64,000 nt of DNA, taken from positions 4,601,501 to 4,665,500 of the forward strand of contig NZ_CP125380.1 of NCBI RefSeq assembly GCF_034009455.1. Reading direction: 5' to 3'. Position 1 is the stretch's first letter. Each line of letters starts with the position of its first letter. A model generated the notes under the pieces. That model saw only the letters and a list, made by a program, of their open reading frames with translations. It searched no databases and had not been told where the DNA came from. Positions 38,148 through 49,501 of the stretch are shown piece by piece. Origin of the DNA: Pseudomonas sp. P5_109 (lineage in GTDB: Bacteria > Pseudomonadota > Gammaproteobacteria > Pseudomonadales > Pseudomonadaceae). A program made the position numbers and the translations under genes.

Positions 38148-38423
38148 CTAGCCCCAACGCATCACAGCCAACAGCCACACCAGGGACAACGCGAACGCCA
38201 CCCAGATGCTCCAGTCGGTGACGCCGATTACCAGCAAGTGCAGGTAGGCGCTGCCGAGAAGACCGATAAACAAACGATCACCACGGGTGGTGGCAATCGG
38301 CAGAAAACCACGCCGAAGGATGCTCGGCGAACGTAATTCCCAAGTGGTCATGACCACCAGGATCAGGGCAATCACACTGAAGAATGCCGCCGTGGGGGCG
38401 GTCCAGCTCATCCATTCCATCAT
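38148..38423 (-). CDS. DUF2160 small membrane protein, GlpU-like
   Basis: A 91-residue protein with about three hydrophobic segments (TAAFFSVIALILVVMTTW; LLGSAYLHLLVIGV; WVAFALSLVWLLAVM). This family is found almost only inside GlpSTPQUV-type ABC operons and may be an accessory membrane subunit. I chose ATG 38423 (MMEWMSWTAPT) because GAGGA is placed just upstream; the next codon is also ATG. It begins seven bases after the permease stop. Confidence 0.8.
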   Translation of the reverse strand: MMEWMSWTAPTAAFFSVIALILVVMTTWELRSPSILRRGFLPIATTRGDRLFIGLLGSAYLHLLVIGVTDWSIWVAFALSLVWLLAVMRWG

Positions 38424-38430
38424 CAGTTCC

Positions 38431-39231
38431 TCATACCCGACCCAGGGCGAAGCCCTTGGCCACGTGGTTGCGAACAAACCAGATCACCAGCATGCCCGGC
38501 AGGATGGTCAACACCCCCGCCGCCGCCAGCACGCCCCAGTCGATACCGGACGCCGAGACCGTGCGGGTCATCACCGCTGCGATCGGTTTGGCGTTCACCG
38601 AAGTGAGGGTTCGCGCCAACAGCAGTTCGACCCAGGAAAACATGAAGCAGAAAAACGCCGTGACACCGATGCCGGAGCCGATCAACGGGATGAAAATCTT
38701 CACGAAGAACTTGGGAAAACTGTAGCCATCGATGTAGGCGGTTTCGTCGATTTCCTTGGGCACGCCGGACATGAAACCTTCAAGGATCCACACCGCCAAC
38801 GGCACGTTGAACAGGCAATGGGCCAAGGCCACGGCGATGTGGGTATCGAACAACCCGATCGAGGAATACAGCTGGAAGAACGGCAGCAGGAACACCGCCG
38901 GTGGCGCCATGCGGTTGGTCAGCAACCAGAAGAACAGGTGCTTGTCGCCCAGGAAGCGATAGCGCGAGAAGGCATAGGCCGCCGGTAGCGCCACGGTCAG
39001 GGAGATGATCGTGTTCAGACTCACGTAGTACGCCGAGTTGATGTAGCCGGTGTACCAGCTCGGATCGGTGAAGATCACCTTGTAGTTGGCCAGGGTGAAC
39101 TCCTGTGGGAAAAGCGTCAGGCCGCCAAGGATTTCGCTGTTGCTCTTGAAGGACATGTTCAGCAGCCAGTAGATCGGCACCAGCAGGAACAGGATGTAGA
39201 GCAGCAAGGGGATAAGCTTTCTTTTGCTCAT
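38431..39231 (-). CDS. ABC importer permease, GlpQ-like
   Basis: A 266-residue MalG-type inner-membrane permease with six predicted helices. The cytoplasmic EAA-like loop that contacts the ATPase is EIDETAYIDGYSFPKFFVKI. It follows its partner permease after ten bases. Substrate inferred from operon only. Confidence 0.9.
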   Translation of the reverse strand: MSKRKLIPLLLYILFLLVPIYWLLNMSFKSNSEILGGLTLFPQEFTLANYKVIFTDPSWYTGYINSAYYVSLNTIISLTVALPAAYAFSRYRFLGDKHLFFWLLTNRMAPPAVFLLPFFQLYSSIGLFDTHIAVALAHCLFNVPLAVWILEGFMSGVPKEIDETAYIDGYSFPKFFVKIFIPLIGSGIGVTAFFCFMFSWVELLLARTLTSVNAKPIAAVMTRTVSASGIDWGVLAAAGVLTILPGMLVIWFVRNHVAKGFALGRV

Positions 39232-39241
39232 GGCGCAGGCC

Positions 39242-40104
<863 letters not shown>

Positions 40105-40108
<4 letters not shown>

Positions 40109-41220
40109 GGCTGCACCTCAATGTTGGCTTGGGTTTCCAGGAGGAATTCGTCGGCGTAGACCATCAGCCATTGCGCCGGAAAACTGATGTAGGCCGTGCC
40201 TTGCGGCACCGGTTTGTCTTCGGCCAGGCGCACTTTCAGGGTGGCGCCATCGAGGTTCAGGGTCATGATCTTGTAGGTGCCCAGGTCTTCGACGTGTACG
40301 ACCTGCGCCCGCAGCGCGTCATCAAAGGCTTCGTCCCACACATGGACGAACTCCGGACGAATGCCGACCTTGAGGGTTTTCCATTCGGTTTCGGCGATGC
40401 GCTGCTGCATGGCCTCGGACAGCGGCAGGTGAGTCGAGGCAAACCCGACGCCGCCCGGTCGCGGCTGCACCTCGATCAGGTTCATCCCGGGGCTGCCGAT
40501 GAAGTAGCCGACAAAGGTATGGCTCGGCCGCTCGAACAACTCTCTTGGCGTACCGAACTGCACGATCTGCCCGCCGTACATCACCGCGATCTTGTCGGCG
40601 AAAGTCGAGGCCTCGAGTTGATCGTGGGTGACGTAGACCATGGTGATGTTGAACTGCTCGTGAATCTGCTTGAGCTTGCGTCGCAGTTTCCACTTCAGGT
40701 GCGGGTCGATCACCGTCAGCGGCTCGTCGAACAGGATCGCCGAGACGTCATCACGCACCAGCCCGCGACCCATGGAGACTTTCTGTTTTTCATCGGCGGT
40801 GAGGTTGCGCGCCTTTTTGCTCAACAGGTTCTGCAAGTCGAGGACTTCGGCGATTTCCTGGACCTTGCTATGAACTTTCGCCTCGGCCATGCCCTGGTTG
40901 CGCAGCGGAAAGGCCAGGTTGTCGAACACCGTCATGGTGTCGTAGACCACCGGAAACTGGAAAACCTGGGCGATGTTGCGCTTCTCCGGGGTCAGGTCGT
41001 TGACCGCTTTGCCGTCGAACAGCACATGGCCCTGGGACGGGCTGAGCAGCCCGGAAATGATGTTGAGCAAGGTCGACTTGCCGCAGCCCGATGGGCCGAG
41101 CAACGCGTAGGCGCCACCCTGCTCCCAGATGTGGTCCATCTCGCGGATCGCGTAGTCCTCAGGTCCCGCCGGGGTTTTGGTGTAGCTGTGGGCGAGGTTC
41201 TGCAAACGGATTTCAGCCAT
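40105..41220 (-). CDS. ABC importer ATPase 2, GlpT-like, with degenerate signature motif
   Basis: A 371-residue ATPase with a C-terminal TOBE-type regulatory region. Walker A is GPSGCGKST (42-50), the Q-loop is VFQF, Walker B AILFDEP ends at 167, and the switch His is H199 in VYVTHDQ. The ABC signature, normally LSGGQ, reads LTADEKQK (140-147), and the D-loop is TVID. Its partner ATPase is encoded just upstream. These features suggest the two ATP sites of the heterodimer are unequal. Confidence 0.9.
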
Positions 41221-42314
41221 CAGGCAACCCTCGAGACACGCCGGCCCGGCGCCTGGACCAGGCGCCCCTGCGTATCGAACACAAACAGTTTATGGGTCGG
41301 GATGTAGATGCGAATCGGCGCATCGACGTCGTATTCGTGAACACCCGGCAAGTGCAGCACCAGCAGGAAATGCTCGTTGCGTACGTGCAGGAAGGTTTCC
41401 GAGCCGCTGATTTCCGCGACCTCGACGGTCACTGCCAATTCGAGGTCATCGTCATTGCTCGGCACCAGCGAGATATGGCTGGGTCGCACGCCGAAACGGA
41501 ACTCGCCCTCGCCCACCGGGCGCAAGTCGACGTTCAGCGGGAAGTGCACGAAGTTGGCGAAACTCACTTCATTGCCGACAATGCGACCTGGCATCAGGTT
41601 GATCGGCGGCTCGGAGAACAGTTCGGCCGCCAGCACCGTTTGCGGCTGGTGATAGACCGAGGAAGACTGGCCGCTCTGGACCACCCGGCCTTCGTGAAGA
41701 ATGGTGGTGGTGCCGCCCAGGGCCAGGGCTTCGTTGGGCTCGGTGGTGGCATAGATCGCGATGGTGTGACGCGCCTTGAACAGCTCGCGCATTTCCTGGC
41801 GCAGTTCTTCGCGCAACTTGTAGTCGAGGTTGACCAGCGGCTCGTCGAACAGGATCAGTTCGGCATCCTTGACCAGCGCCCGGGCCATGGCCGTGCGCTG
41901 CTGCTGACCGCCGGAAAGCTCAAGCGGATAGCGCTTTAGAAACTTCTCGATGCGCAGCATCTTCGCGGTTTCCAGCACCTTGCTCTGGATCAGCTCGCTG
42001 GATACACCGGCCTGACGCAACGGTGAAGCGATGTTCTCGAACACCGTCATGGTCGGGTAGTTGATGAACTGCTGATAGACCATCGACACGTTGCGCAAGC
42101 GCACCGGGCGTTGGGTGACGTCGACGCCGTTCATCAGGATGCGCCCGCTGTCGGGCTTGTCCAGACCGGCCATCAGGCGCATCAGGCTGGTTTTGCCGGA
42201 CAAGGTCCGGCCCAGCAAAACGTTGAAGGAACCGGGTTCAAAACTCAGGTTGGCATCGTCGATCCAGGTCTGGCCCTCGACGGTGCGGCTGACGTGCTCC
42301 AGGGTGAGTGACAT
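41220..42314 (-). CDS. ABC importer ATPase 1, GlpS-like, lacking the switch histidine
   Basis: A 364-residue ATPase, first gene of the operon. Walker A is GRTLSGKT (35-42), the signature LSGGQQQR is normal (133-140), and Walker B is LILFDE (153-158). The position of the H-loop histidine is Thr191 in YATTEPNEA, where relatives have VTHDQ. A TOBE-type C-terminal domain follows. It shares one base with the next gene (ATG/TGA overlap). The sigma54-type promoter lies 46-60 bases upstream. Confidence 0.9.
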   Translation of the reverse strand: MSLTLEHVSRTVEGQTWIDDANLSFEPGSFNVLLGRTLSGKTSLMRLMAGLDKPDSGRILMNGVDVTQRPVRLRNVSMVYQQFINYPTMTVFENIASPLRQAGVSSELIQSKVLETAKMLRIEKFLKRYPLELSGGQQQRTAMARALVKDAELILFDEPLVNLDYKLREELRQEMRELFKARHTIAIYATTEPNEALALGGTTTILHEGRVVQSGQSSSVYHQPQTVLAAELFSEPPINLMPGRIVGNEVSFANFVHFPLNVDLRPVGEGEFRFGVRPSHISLVPSNDDDLELAVTVEVAEISGSETFLHVRNEHFLLVLHLPGVHEYDVDAPIRIYIPTHKLFVFDTQGRLVQAPGRRVSRVA

Positions 42315-42359
42315 GGCTCGGCCTTTTTATTATTGGAGTCAAGCGACCGGAGCTACATA

Positions 42360-42374
42360 GCGACATCCGTGCCA
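42360..42374 (-). promoter_or_regulatory. Sigma54 (-24/-12) promoter of the ABC importer operon
   Basis: On the minus strand: TGGCACGGATGTCGC, against the consensus TGGCACGN4TTGC. The GG and GC dinucleotides are at exact spacing, with one mismatch. Predicted start is near 42349, 35 bases before the first gene. Confidence 0.75.
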
Positions 42375-42438
42375 AAAATCGCAAGCCGTTGATTGCACTT
42401 GAAATTCCAGAAGAAGACGGCAAAACCACGTTCGTTGC

Positions 42439-42508
42439 TGAACACAAATGAACAATCGAAAATGAACAACTGAACAGTTCACCCATTGACAGTGAACAAT
42501 AGTGAACA
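42439..42508. promoter_or_regulatory. Cluster of six TGAACA repeats, candidate activator-binding sites
   Basis: TGAACA occurs at 42439, 42449, 42463, 42471, 42493 and 42503. The fourth copy forms the palindrome TGAACAGTTCA (42471-42481). The cluster lies 65-135 bases upstream of the -24 element, the normal distance for a sigma54 activator. Confidence 0.6.
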
Positions 42509-42563
42509 ACACTCTATGGATGCTTTTTTGCCATTCCGGGAATATCGAAATGGACGCAGAACC

Positions 42564-42652
42564 TGTGGGAGCGGGCTTGCTCGCGAAGGCGGTGTGTCAT
42601 TCAGCATTGATGTGACTGAAACACCGCCTTCGCGAGCAAGCCCGCTCCCACA
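42564..42652. repeat. REPIN-like inverted repeat
   Basis: Arms starting TGTGGGAGCGGGCTTGCTCG (42564) and ending in the inverse (42652). Inside, GGCGGTGT / ACACCGCC extends the pairing. It sits between the repeat cluster and the activator gene. Confidence 0.88.
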
Positions 42653-42717
42653 TGGAGTTCGCCGCACTGCAGAACTACCCATAAAAACAACAAAAGCTTG
42701 CCCAGAGATCGACTGCC

Positions 42718-44550
42718 ATGGCCGCACCCGCCTCGCCGCTGTCCCACGACGCCATCATCCAGGACTCCTGGTCCCGATGCCGCGCGTTCGGCCTCAGCCA
42801 TCAGAGCGCGCCGGCCTTCGACCAATTGCCGGCCGCGGGCATCGCGCAACTGTTGGAGAGCCAGCATTCGCTGGTGCAAACCACCCATCAGGAAGTGCTG
42901 CCCTACTACGAGAACATCCTGAGCAACTCCAATTGCCTGATCATGCTCGCCGACCATCAGGGCCAGGTGCTCACGTCCTGGGGCACCCAGCGCTTTATCG
43001 AACCGAAACTGGCCCGAGGCTTTAGTGCCGGCGCCAGCTGGATGGAGCGCTGCACCGGCACCAACGCCATCGGCACCGCCCTGGCCTGCGAACAAGCGGT
43101 GCACATCGAGCACGATGAACACTTCCTCAAGGCCAACCGCTTCATGACCGGTTCCGCCGCGCCGATTTTCGATGCCGAGCGCAAGGTGATCGCGGTGCTG
43201 GACGTGTCCAGTGACAGCTACCTGCCGCCCTCCCACACCCTGGGCATGGTCAAGATGATGAGCCAGACCGTGGAAAACCGGCTGATCCTCAACCTGTTCC
43301 ATGGCCTGCATTTCCAGCTGACGTTCAACACCGGGCTGAACAACCTCGACAGCCAATGGGCCGGGTTGCTGATCTTCGATGAAACCGGCCAGGTGCTGTC
43401 GGCCAATCGCCGGGCCGACAATTTGCTGGGTATCAGCCTGTCGCGGGTCAGTGTCGAGAGCCTGTTCAAGGTCTCGCTGCTGGAATTGCTCAACCAGCCC
43501 GAAGGCCTGCCCTTCGCCCTGCAAACCTCCGGGCGCAACCGCTTCCAGTGCCTGTTGAAGCGGCCGAAACAGGCATCAATTCAACCTCGAGTGTTCACCG
43601 AGCCGGTTGTAGCTGCACCCGCGGCCATCAGCCTCAACTCCCTGCATTTCGGCGACAGTCGCGTGGAAAAAGCCGTGCGTCAGGCCGAGCGCTTGCTGGA
43701 AAAAGACATTCCCTTGCTGATCCATGGTGAAACCGGGGTCGGCAAGGAAGTGTTCGTCAAAGCCCTGCATCAGGCCAGCTCGCGCAGCAAACAAGCGTTC
43801 ATCGCCGTCAACTGTGCAGCGATTCCCGCCGAACTGGTGGAATCCGAGTTGTTCGGTTATGAGAAAGGCGCGTTCACCGGCGCCAACCAGAAAGGCAGCA
43901 TCGGGCTAATCCGCAAGGCTGACAAAGGCACGCTGTTCCTCGACGAAATCGGTGACATGCCGCTGCCAACCCAGGCGCGACTGTTGCGGGTGTTGCAGGA
44001 GCGTTGCGTGCAGCCGGTAGGCAGCAGCGAATTGTTCCCTGTGGACTTGCGGATTATCTCCGCCACCAACCGCTCGCTGCGCGAACAGGTGCAACTGGGG
44101 CGGTTTCGTGAGGACCTGTATTACCGCATCGGCGGCCTGACCCTGGAACTGCCACCGCTAAGAGAGCGCAGCGACAAAGAGGCACTGTTCAAGCGCCTGT
44201 GGGAACAGCACCGTGAACCCGCACAATGGGCCGGTCTGAGCCAGGAAGTGCTGGCGCTGTTCTGCCGGCATCCCTGGCCGGGTAACTTGCGCCAGGTCAG
44301 CAGCGTTATTCAGGTCGCCCTGGCCATGGCCGAGGAACAACCGATACGGCCGGAGCATTTGCCGGATGATTTTTTTGTCGATCTGGAGATGGAGCCGGTG
44401 GAGACGCCGGAGCAATTGGCCGTGGATCTGAATGATGCAGAGGATTTGAACCGGCAGTTGCAGGCGGTCGGCGGGAATATTTCCTACCTGGCGCGCAGGC
44501 TTGGGGTGAGCCGCAATACCCTTTACAAGCGGTTGCGCCAGGCTGAATGA
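42718..44550 (+). CDS. Sigma54-dependent transcriptional activator (GAF-AAA+-Fis)
   Basis: A 610-residue AcoR/DhaR-type activator. The N-terminal third is a GAF-type sensor (GASWMERCTGTNAIGTALA). The AAA+ domain has Walker A GETGVGKE (337-344), the sigma54-contacting loop GAFTGA (384-389) and Walker B TLFLDEIGDMP. A Fis-type helix-turn-helix ends the protein (ISYLARRLGVSRNTLYKRL). It is divergent from the ABC importer and probably activates its -24/-12 promoter in response to a polyol or related ligand; the ligand is not identified. Confidence 0.92.
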   Translation: MAAPASPLSHDAIIQDSWSRCRAFGLSHQSAPAFDQLPAAGIAQLLESQHSLVQTTHQEVLPYYENILSNSNCLIMLADHQGQVLTSWGTQRFIEPKLARGFSAGASWMERCTGTNAIGTALACEQAVHIEHDEHFLKANRFMTGSAAPIFDAERKVIAVLDVSSDSYLPPSHTLGMVKMMSQTVENRLILNLFHGLHFQLTFNTGLNNLDSQWAGLLIFDETGQVLSANRRADNLLGISLSRVSVESLFKVSLLELLNQPEGLPFALQTSGRNRFQCLLKRPKQASIQPRVFTEPVVAAPAAISLNSLHFGDSRVEKAVRQAERLLEKDIPLLIHGETGVGKEVFVKALHQASSRSKQAFIAVNCAAIPAELVESELFGYEKGAFTGANQKGSIGLIRKADKGTLFLDEIGDMPLPTQARLLRVLQERCVQPVGSSELFPVDLRIISATNRSLREQVQLGRFREDLYYRIGGLTLELPPLRERSDKEALFKRLWEQHREPAQWAGLSQEVLALFCRHPWPGNLRQVSSVIQVALAMAEEQPIRPEHLPDDFFVDLEMEPVETPEQLAVDLNDAEDLNRQLQAVGGNISYLARRLGVSRNTLYKRLRQAE

Positions 44551-44571
44551 CAAGTTGGCCGAACGGGCCCC

Positions 44572-44664
44572 TTCGCGGGCAAGCCCGCTCCCACAGTTGA
44601 TCTTTGGTGTGTTTGAGTTTTGTGTACGACGCAAATCCAATGTGGGAGCGGGCTTGCTCGCGAA
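44572..44664. repeat. Inverted REP pair, reversed order
   Basis: TTCGCGGGCAAGCCCGCTCC at 44572 and TGTGGGAGCGGGCTTGCTCG at 44641, separated by about 45 bases unrelated to the usual REPIN interior. Confidence 0.82.
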
Positions 44665-44699
44665 GGCGTCAGTTCTGCCACCTCAGAATCAGAAGCCCC

Positions 44700-44736
44700 C
44701 AAAAAAACAAAAACCCGCACAAGGCGGGTTTTGTTT
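44700..44736 (-). terminator. cysS terminator
   Basis: Minus strand stem AACCCGC / GCGGGTT followed by TTTTGTTTTTTT. Confidence 0.85.
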
Positions 44737-44753
44737 TGTAGCCAGTAACGCCA

Positions 44754-46136
44754 TCAGTCAGCCAGACGCCAGGTCGTGCCGCCCTTGCCGTCTTCCAGCA
44801 CCACACCCATGGCGGTGAGCTGGTCGCGGATGCGGTCGGATTCGGCCCAGTCCTTGCCGGCACGTGCCGCCAGGCGCGCAGCGATCAGCGCTTCGACTTC
44901 GGCTGCATCCACGCGCCCTTCGGCGCCCGCTTGCAGGAAATCATCGGCTTCGAGCTGCAACACACCCAACACGCTGGCCAGTTCTTTCAAACGGGCTGCC
45001 AGACCGGCCGCGGCATTGAGATCGCTCTCGCGCAGACGGTTGATTTCACGAACCATCTCGAACAACACCGCGCAAGCTTCCGGCGTGCCGAAGTCGTCGT
45101 TCATCACTTGGGTGAAGCGCTCGACGAAGGCTTCGCCGCCAGCAGGCGCCACGCTCGGCAGGCCTTTCAACGCGTGGTAGAAACGCTCGAGGGCGCCCTT
45201 GGCGTCCTTGAGGTTGTCTTCCGAATAGTTGATGGCGCTGCGGTAGTGGCTCGACACCAGCAGGTAACGCACGACTTCCGGGTGGTACTTGTCGAGCACG
45301 TCGCGAATGGTGAAGAAGTTGTTCAAGGACTTGGACATCTTCTCGCCATTGATGCGAATCATGCCGCAATGCATCCACGCGTTGGCGTAGGTCTTGCCGG
45401 TCGCCGCTTCGCTCTGGGCGATTTCGTTTTCGTGGTGCGGGAACTCAAGGTCGCTGCCGCCGCCATGAATGTCGAAGGTTTCGCCCAGGCAGCAGGTCGA
45501 CATCACCGAGCACTCGATGTGCCAGCCCGGACGACCGGCGCCCCACGGCGATTCCCAGCTCGGCTCACCCGGCTTGGTGGCTTTCCACAGTACGAAGTCC
45601 AGCGGGTCCTGCTTGGACTCGTCAACTTCGATCCGTGCGCCGATGCGCAGGTCTTCGATCTTCTTGCGCGACAGCTTGCCGTAACCCATGAACTTGGCGA
45701 CGCGGTAGTACACGTCGCCATTGCCCGGTGCGTAGGCATAACCCTTGTCGATCAGGGTCTGGATCATGCTCAGCATGCCCGGAATGTGATCGGTGGCACG
45801 CGGTTCCATGTCCGGTTTGAGGATGTTGAGGCGTGCCTCGTCCTCATGCATTGCAGTGATCATGCGTTCGGTCAGCGCGTCGAACGGTTCGCCGTTCTCG
45901 CGGGCACGATTGATGATCTTGTCTTCGATGTCGGTGATGTTGCGCACGTAGGTCAGGTTATAACCGCTGAACCGCAACCAGCGGGTCACCAGGTCAAACG
46001 CGACCATGCTGCGGCCGTGGCCAATGTGGCAGTAGTCGTACACGGTCATGCCGCAGACGTACATGCGCACGTTGTTGCCATCCAAAGGCTTGAAAACTTC
46101 TTTGCTCTTGGTGAGCGTGTTGTAGATCGTCAGCAC
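44754..46136 (-). CDS. cysS: Cysteinyl-tRNA synthetase
   Basis: A class I synthetase of 460 residues that charges tRNA-Cys. The HIGH motif is [12 protein letters not shown], the KMSKS loop is [10 protein letters not shown], and zinc ligands are seen in [11 protein letters not shown] and in HIECSVMS with [10 protein letters not shown]. The start is GTG at 46136 ([12 protein letters not shown]), preceded by AAGGA; the longer ORF from 46178 overlaps glnS and lacks support. It lies 22 bases after glnS, so the two probably share a transcript. Confidence 0.97.
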   Translation of the reverse strand: MLTIYNTLTKSKEVFKPLDGNNVRMYVCGMTVYDYCHIGHGRSMVAFDLVTRWLRFSGYNLTYVRNITDIEDKIINRARENGEPFDALTERMITAMHEDEARLNILKPDMEPRATDHIPGMLSMIQTLIDKGYAYAPGNGDVYYRVAKFMGYGKLSRKKIEDLRIGARIEVDESKQDPLDFVLWKATKPGEPSWESPWGAGRPGWHIECSVMSTCCLGETFDIHGGGSDLEFPHHENEIAQSEAATGKTYANAWMHCGMIRINGEKMSKSLNNFFTIRDVLDKYHPEVVRYLLVSSHYRSAINYSEDNLKDAKGALERFYHALKGLPSVAPAGGEAFVERFTQVMNDDFGTPEACAVLFEMVREINRLRESDLNAAAGLAARLKELASVLGVLQLEADDFLQAGAEGRVDAAEVEALIAARLAARAGKDWAESDRIRDQLTAMGVVLEDGKGGTTWRLAD

Positions 46137-46158
46137 TTTATATTTCCTTGACGCTGAA

Positions 46159-47856
<1,698 letters not shown>

Positions 47857-48124
47857 AGGATCCTTGAACGTACAAGTGCGTGGCCGTAATGAAGGCCGGA
47901 CAAAACAAAGCCGCTATCATAGCCGATGCCGTCAAGTACCTGACAGAGCGCACTCTGTAAACCGTCGTATTTAATAGGCCGTAAATGAAAAAACAGCCTC
48001 GAAATTCGTGCCTGTCACGCTAAACTGCGCACCTTGGCCGAGACAGGCTGAACCGGTTGCGGGATGGAATGTCCCAAAACCACGAATTCCTTATAAAACT
48101 GCTGTTTAAAAAGAGTGCCCGATC

Positions 48125-48628
48125 ATGACCCAAGTCAAACTGACTACCAACCATGGCGACATCGTCCTTGAGCTGAACGCCGACAAAGCCCCGATCACCG
48201 TGGCCAACTTCGTCGAGTACGTTAAAGCCGGTCACTACGAAAACACCGTTTTCCACCGTGTCATCGGTAACTTCATGATCCAGGGCGGCGGTTTCGAGCC
48301 AGGCATGAAAGAAAAGAAAGACAAGCGCCCAAGCATCCAGAACGAAGCGGACAACGGTCTTTCCAACGAAAAATACACCGTCGCCATGGCCCGTACCATG
48401 GAGCCGCATTCGGCTTCCGCACAGTTCTTCATCAACGTGGCCGACAACAGCTTCCTGAACCACAGCGGCAAGAACGTGCAAGGCTGGGGCTACGCAGTGT
48501 TCGGTAAAGTGACCGCCGGCCAGGACGTTGTCGACAAGATCAAAGGCGTGGCCACCACGTCCAAGTCCGGCCACCAGGACGTACCAGCAGACGACGTGAT
48601 CATCGAGAAAGCCGAGATCATTGAGTGA
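48125..48628 (+). CDS. ppiB: Peptidyl-prolyl cis-trans isomerase B (cyclophilin)
   Basis: A cytoplasmic cyclophilin of 167 residues without a signal peptide. Core residues are in [19 protein letters not shown] and [16 protein letters not shown]. It overlaps the start of lpxH, suggesting coupled translation. The glnS/ppiB/lpxH arrangement is conserved in Pseudomonas. Confidence 0.96.
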   Translation: MTQVKLTTNHGDIVLELNADKAPITVANFVEYVKAGHYENTVFHRVIGNFMIQGGGFEPGMKEKKDKRPSIQNEADNGLSNEKYTVAMARTMEPHSASAQFFINVADNSFLNHSGKNVQGWGYAVFGKVTAGQDVVDKIKGVATTSKSGHQDVPADDVIIEKAEIIE

Positions 48629-49377
48629 TATTGCTGATTTCAGATTTGCATCTGGAAGAGGAGCGCCCGGACATTACCCGGGCGTTTCTGGATTTGCTCG
48701 CCGGACGCGCCCGCTCGGCGAGTGCGTTGTACATTCTGGGCGACTTCTTCGAGGTGTGGATTGGCGACGACGCCATGACACCCTTCCAGCGCTCCATCTG
48801 CCAGGCCCTGCGCGAACTCAGCGACAGCGGCACGGCCATTTTCCTGATGCACGGCAATCGCGACTTCCTGCTCGGCAAGGCGTTCTGTAAAGAAGCCGGC
48901 TGCACCTTGCTGAAGGATCCGAGTGTCGTGCAACTCAACGGCGAGCCGGTGCTGCTGATGCACGGCGACAGCCTCTGCACCCGCGACGAAGCCTATATGA
49001 AGCTGCGTCGCTACCTGCGCAACCCGATCACCCTGTTCATCCTGCGGCACTTGCCGCTGCGCACCCGGCACAAACTGGCACGCAAGCTGCGCAGTGAAAG
49101 CCGCGCGCAGACGCGGATGAAGGCCAATGACATTGTCGATGTCACGCCGCTGGAGATTCCGCGGATCATGCAGCAATACGGGGTGAAGACCCTGATCCAC
49201 GGTCATACCCACCGCCCCGCGATTCACAAGTTGCAGCTTGGCGAGCAAGCGGCCAAGCGCATTGTGCTGGGGGATTGGGATCGTCAAGGGTGGGCGTTGC
49301 AGGTCGATGAGCAAGGGTTTGCGCTGGCGCCGTTCGATTTCGCCCCGCCGCCGCAGCTCGCTGCACCGGCAAACTAG
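48625..49377 (+). CDS. lpxH: UDP-2,3-diacylglucosamine diphosphatase LpxH
   Basis: LpxH hydrolyses UDP-diacylglucosamine to lipid X in lipid A synthesis, at the inner face of the membrane. The 250-residue product has all metallophosphoesterase blocks: [39 protein letters not shown] and [10 protein letters not shown]. The start is GTG at 48625, inside the ppiB stop codon region (GTGA). Confidence 0.96.
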   Translation: MILLISDLHLEEERPDITRAFLDLLAGRARSASALYILGDFFEVWIGDDAMTPFQRSICQALRELSDSGTAIFLMHGNRDFLLGKAFCKEAGCTLLKDPSVVQLNGEPVLLMHGDSLCTRDEAYMKLRRYLRNPITLFILRHLPLRTRHKLARKLRSESRAQTRMKANDIVDVTPLEIPRIMQQYGVKTLIHGHTHRPAIHKLQLGEQAAKRIVLGDWDRQGWALQVDEQGFALAPFDFAPPPQLAAPAN

Positions 49378-49393
49378 CGTCGAGCACAAAACC

Positions 49394-49483
49394 TGTGGGA
49401 GCGGGCTTGCTCGCGAAGAGGGATTGTCAGTCGACATCTGTATTGACTGATCCACCGCTTTCGCGAGCAAGCCCGCTCCCACA
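49394..49483. repeat. REPIN-like inverted repeat
   Basis: Arms TGTGGGAGCGGGCTTGCTCG (49394) and inverse (ending 49483). It lies between the convergent lpxH and efflux operon, where no ordinary terminator is visible. Confidence 0.88.
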
Positions 49484-49501
49484 TGGGTTCTACGGTGTTT
49501 G

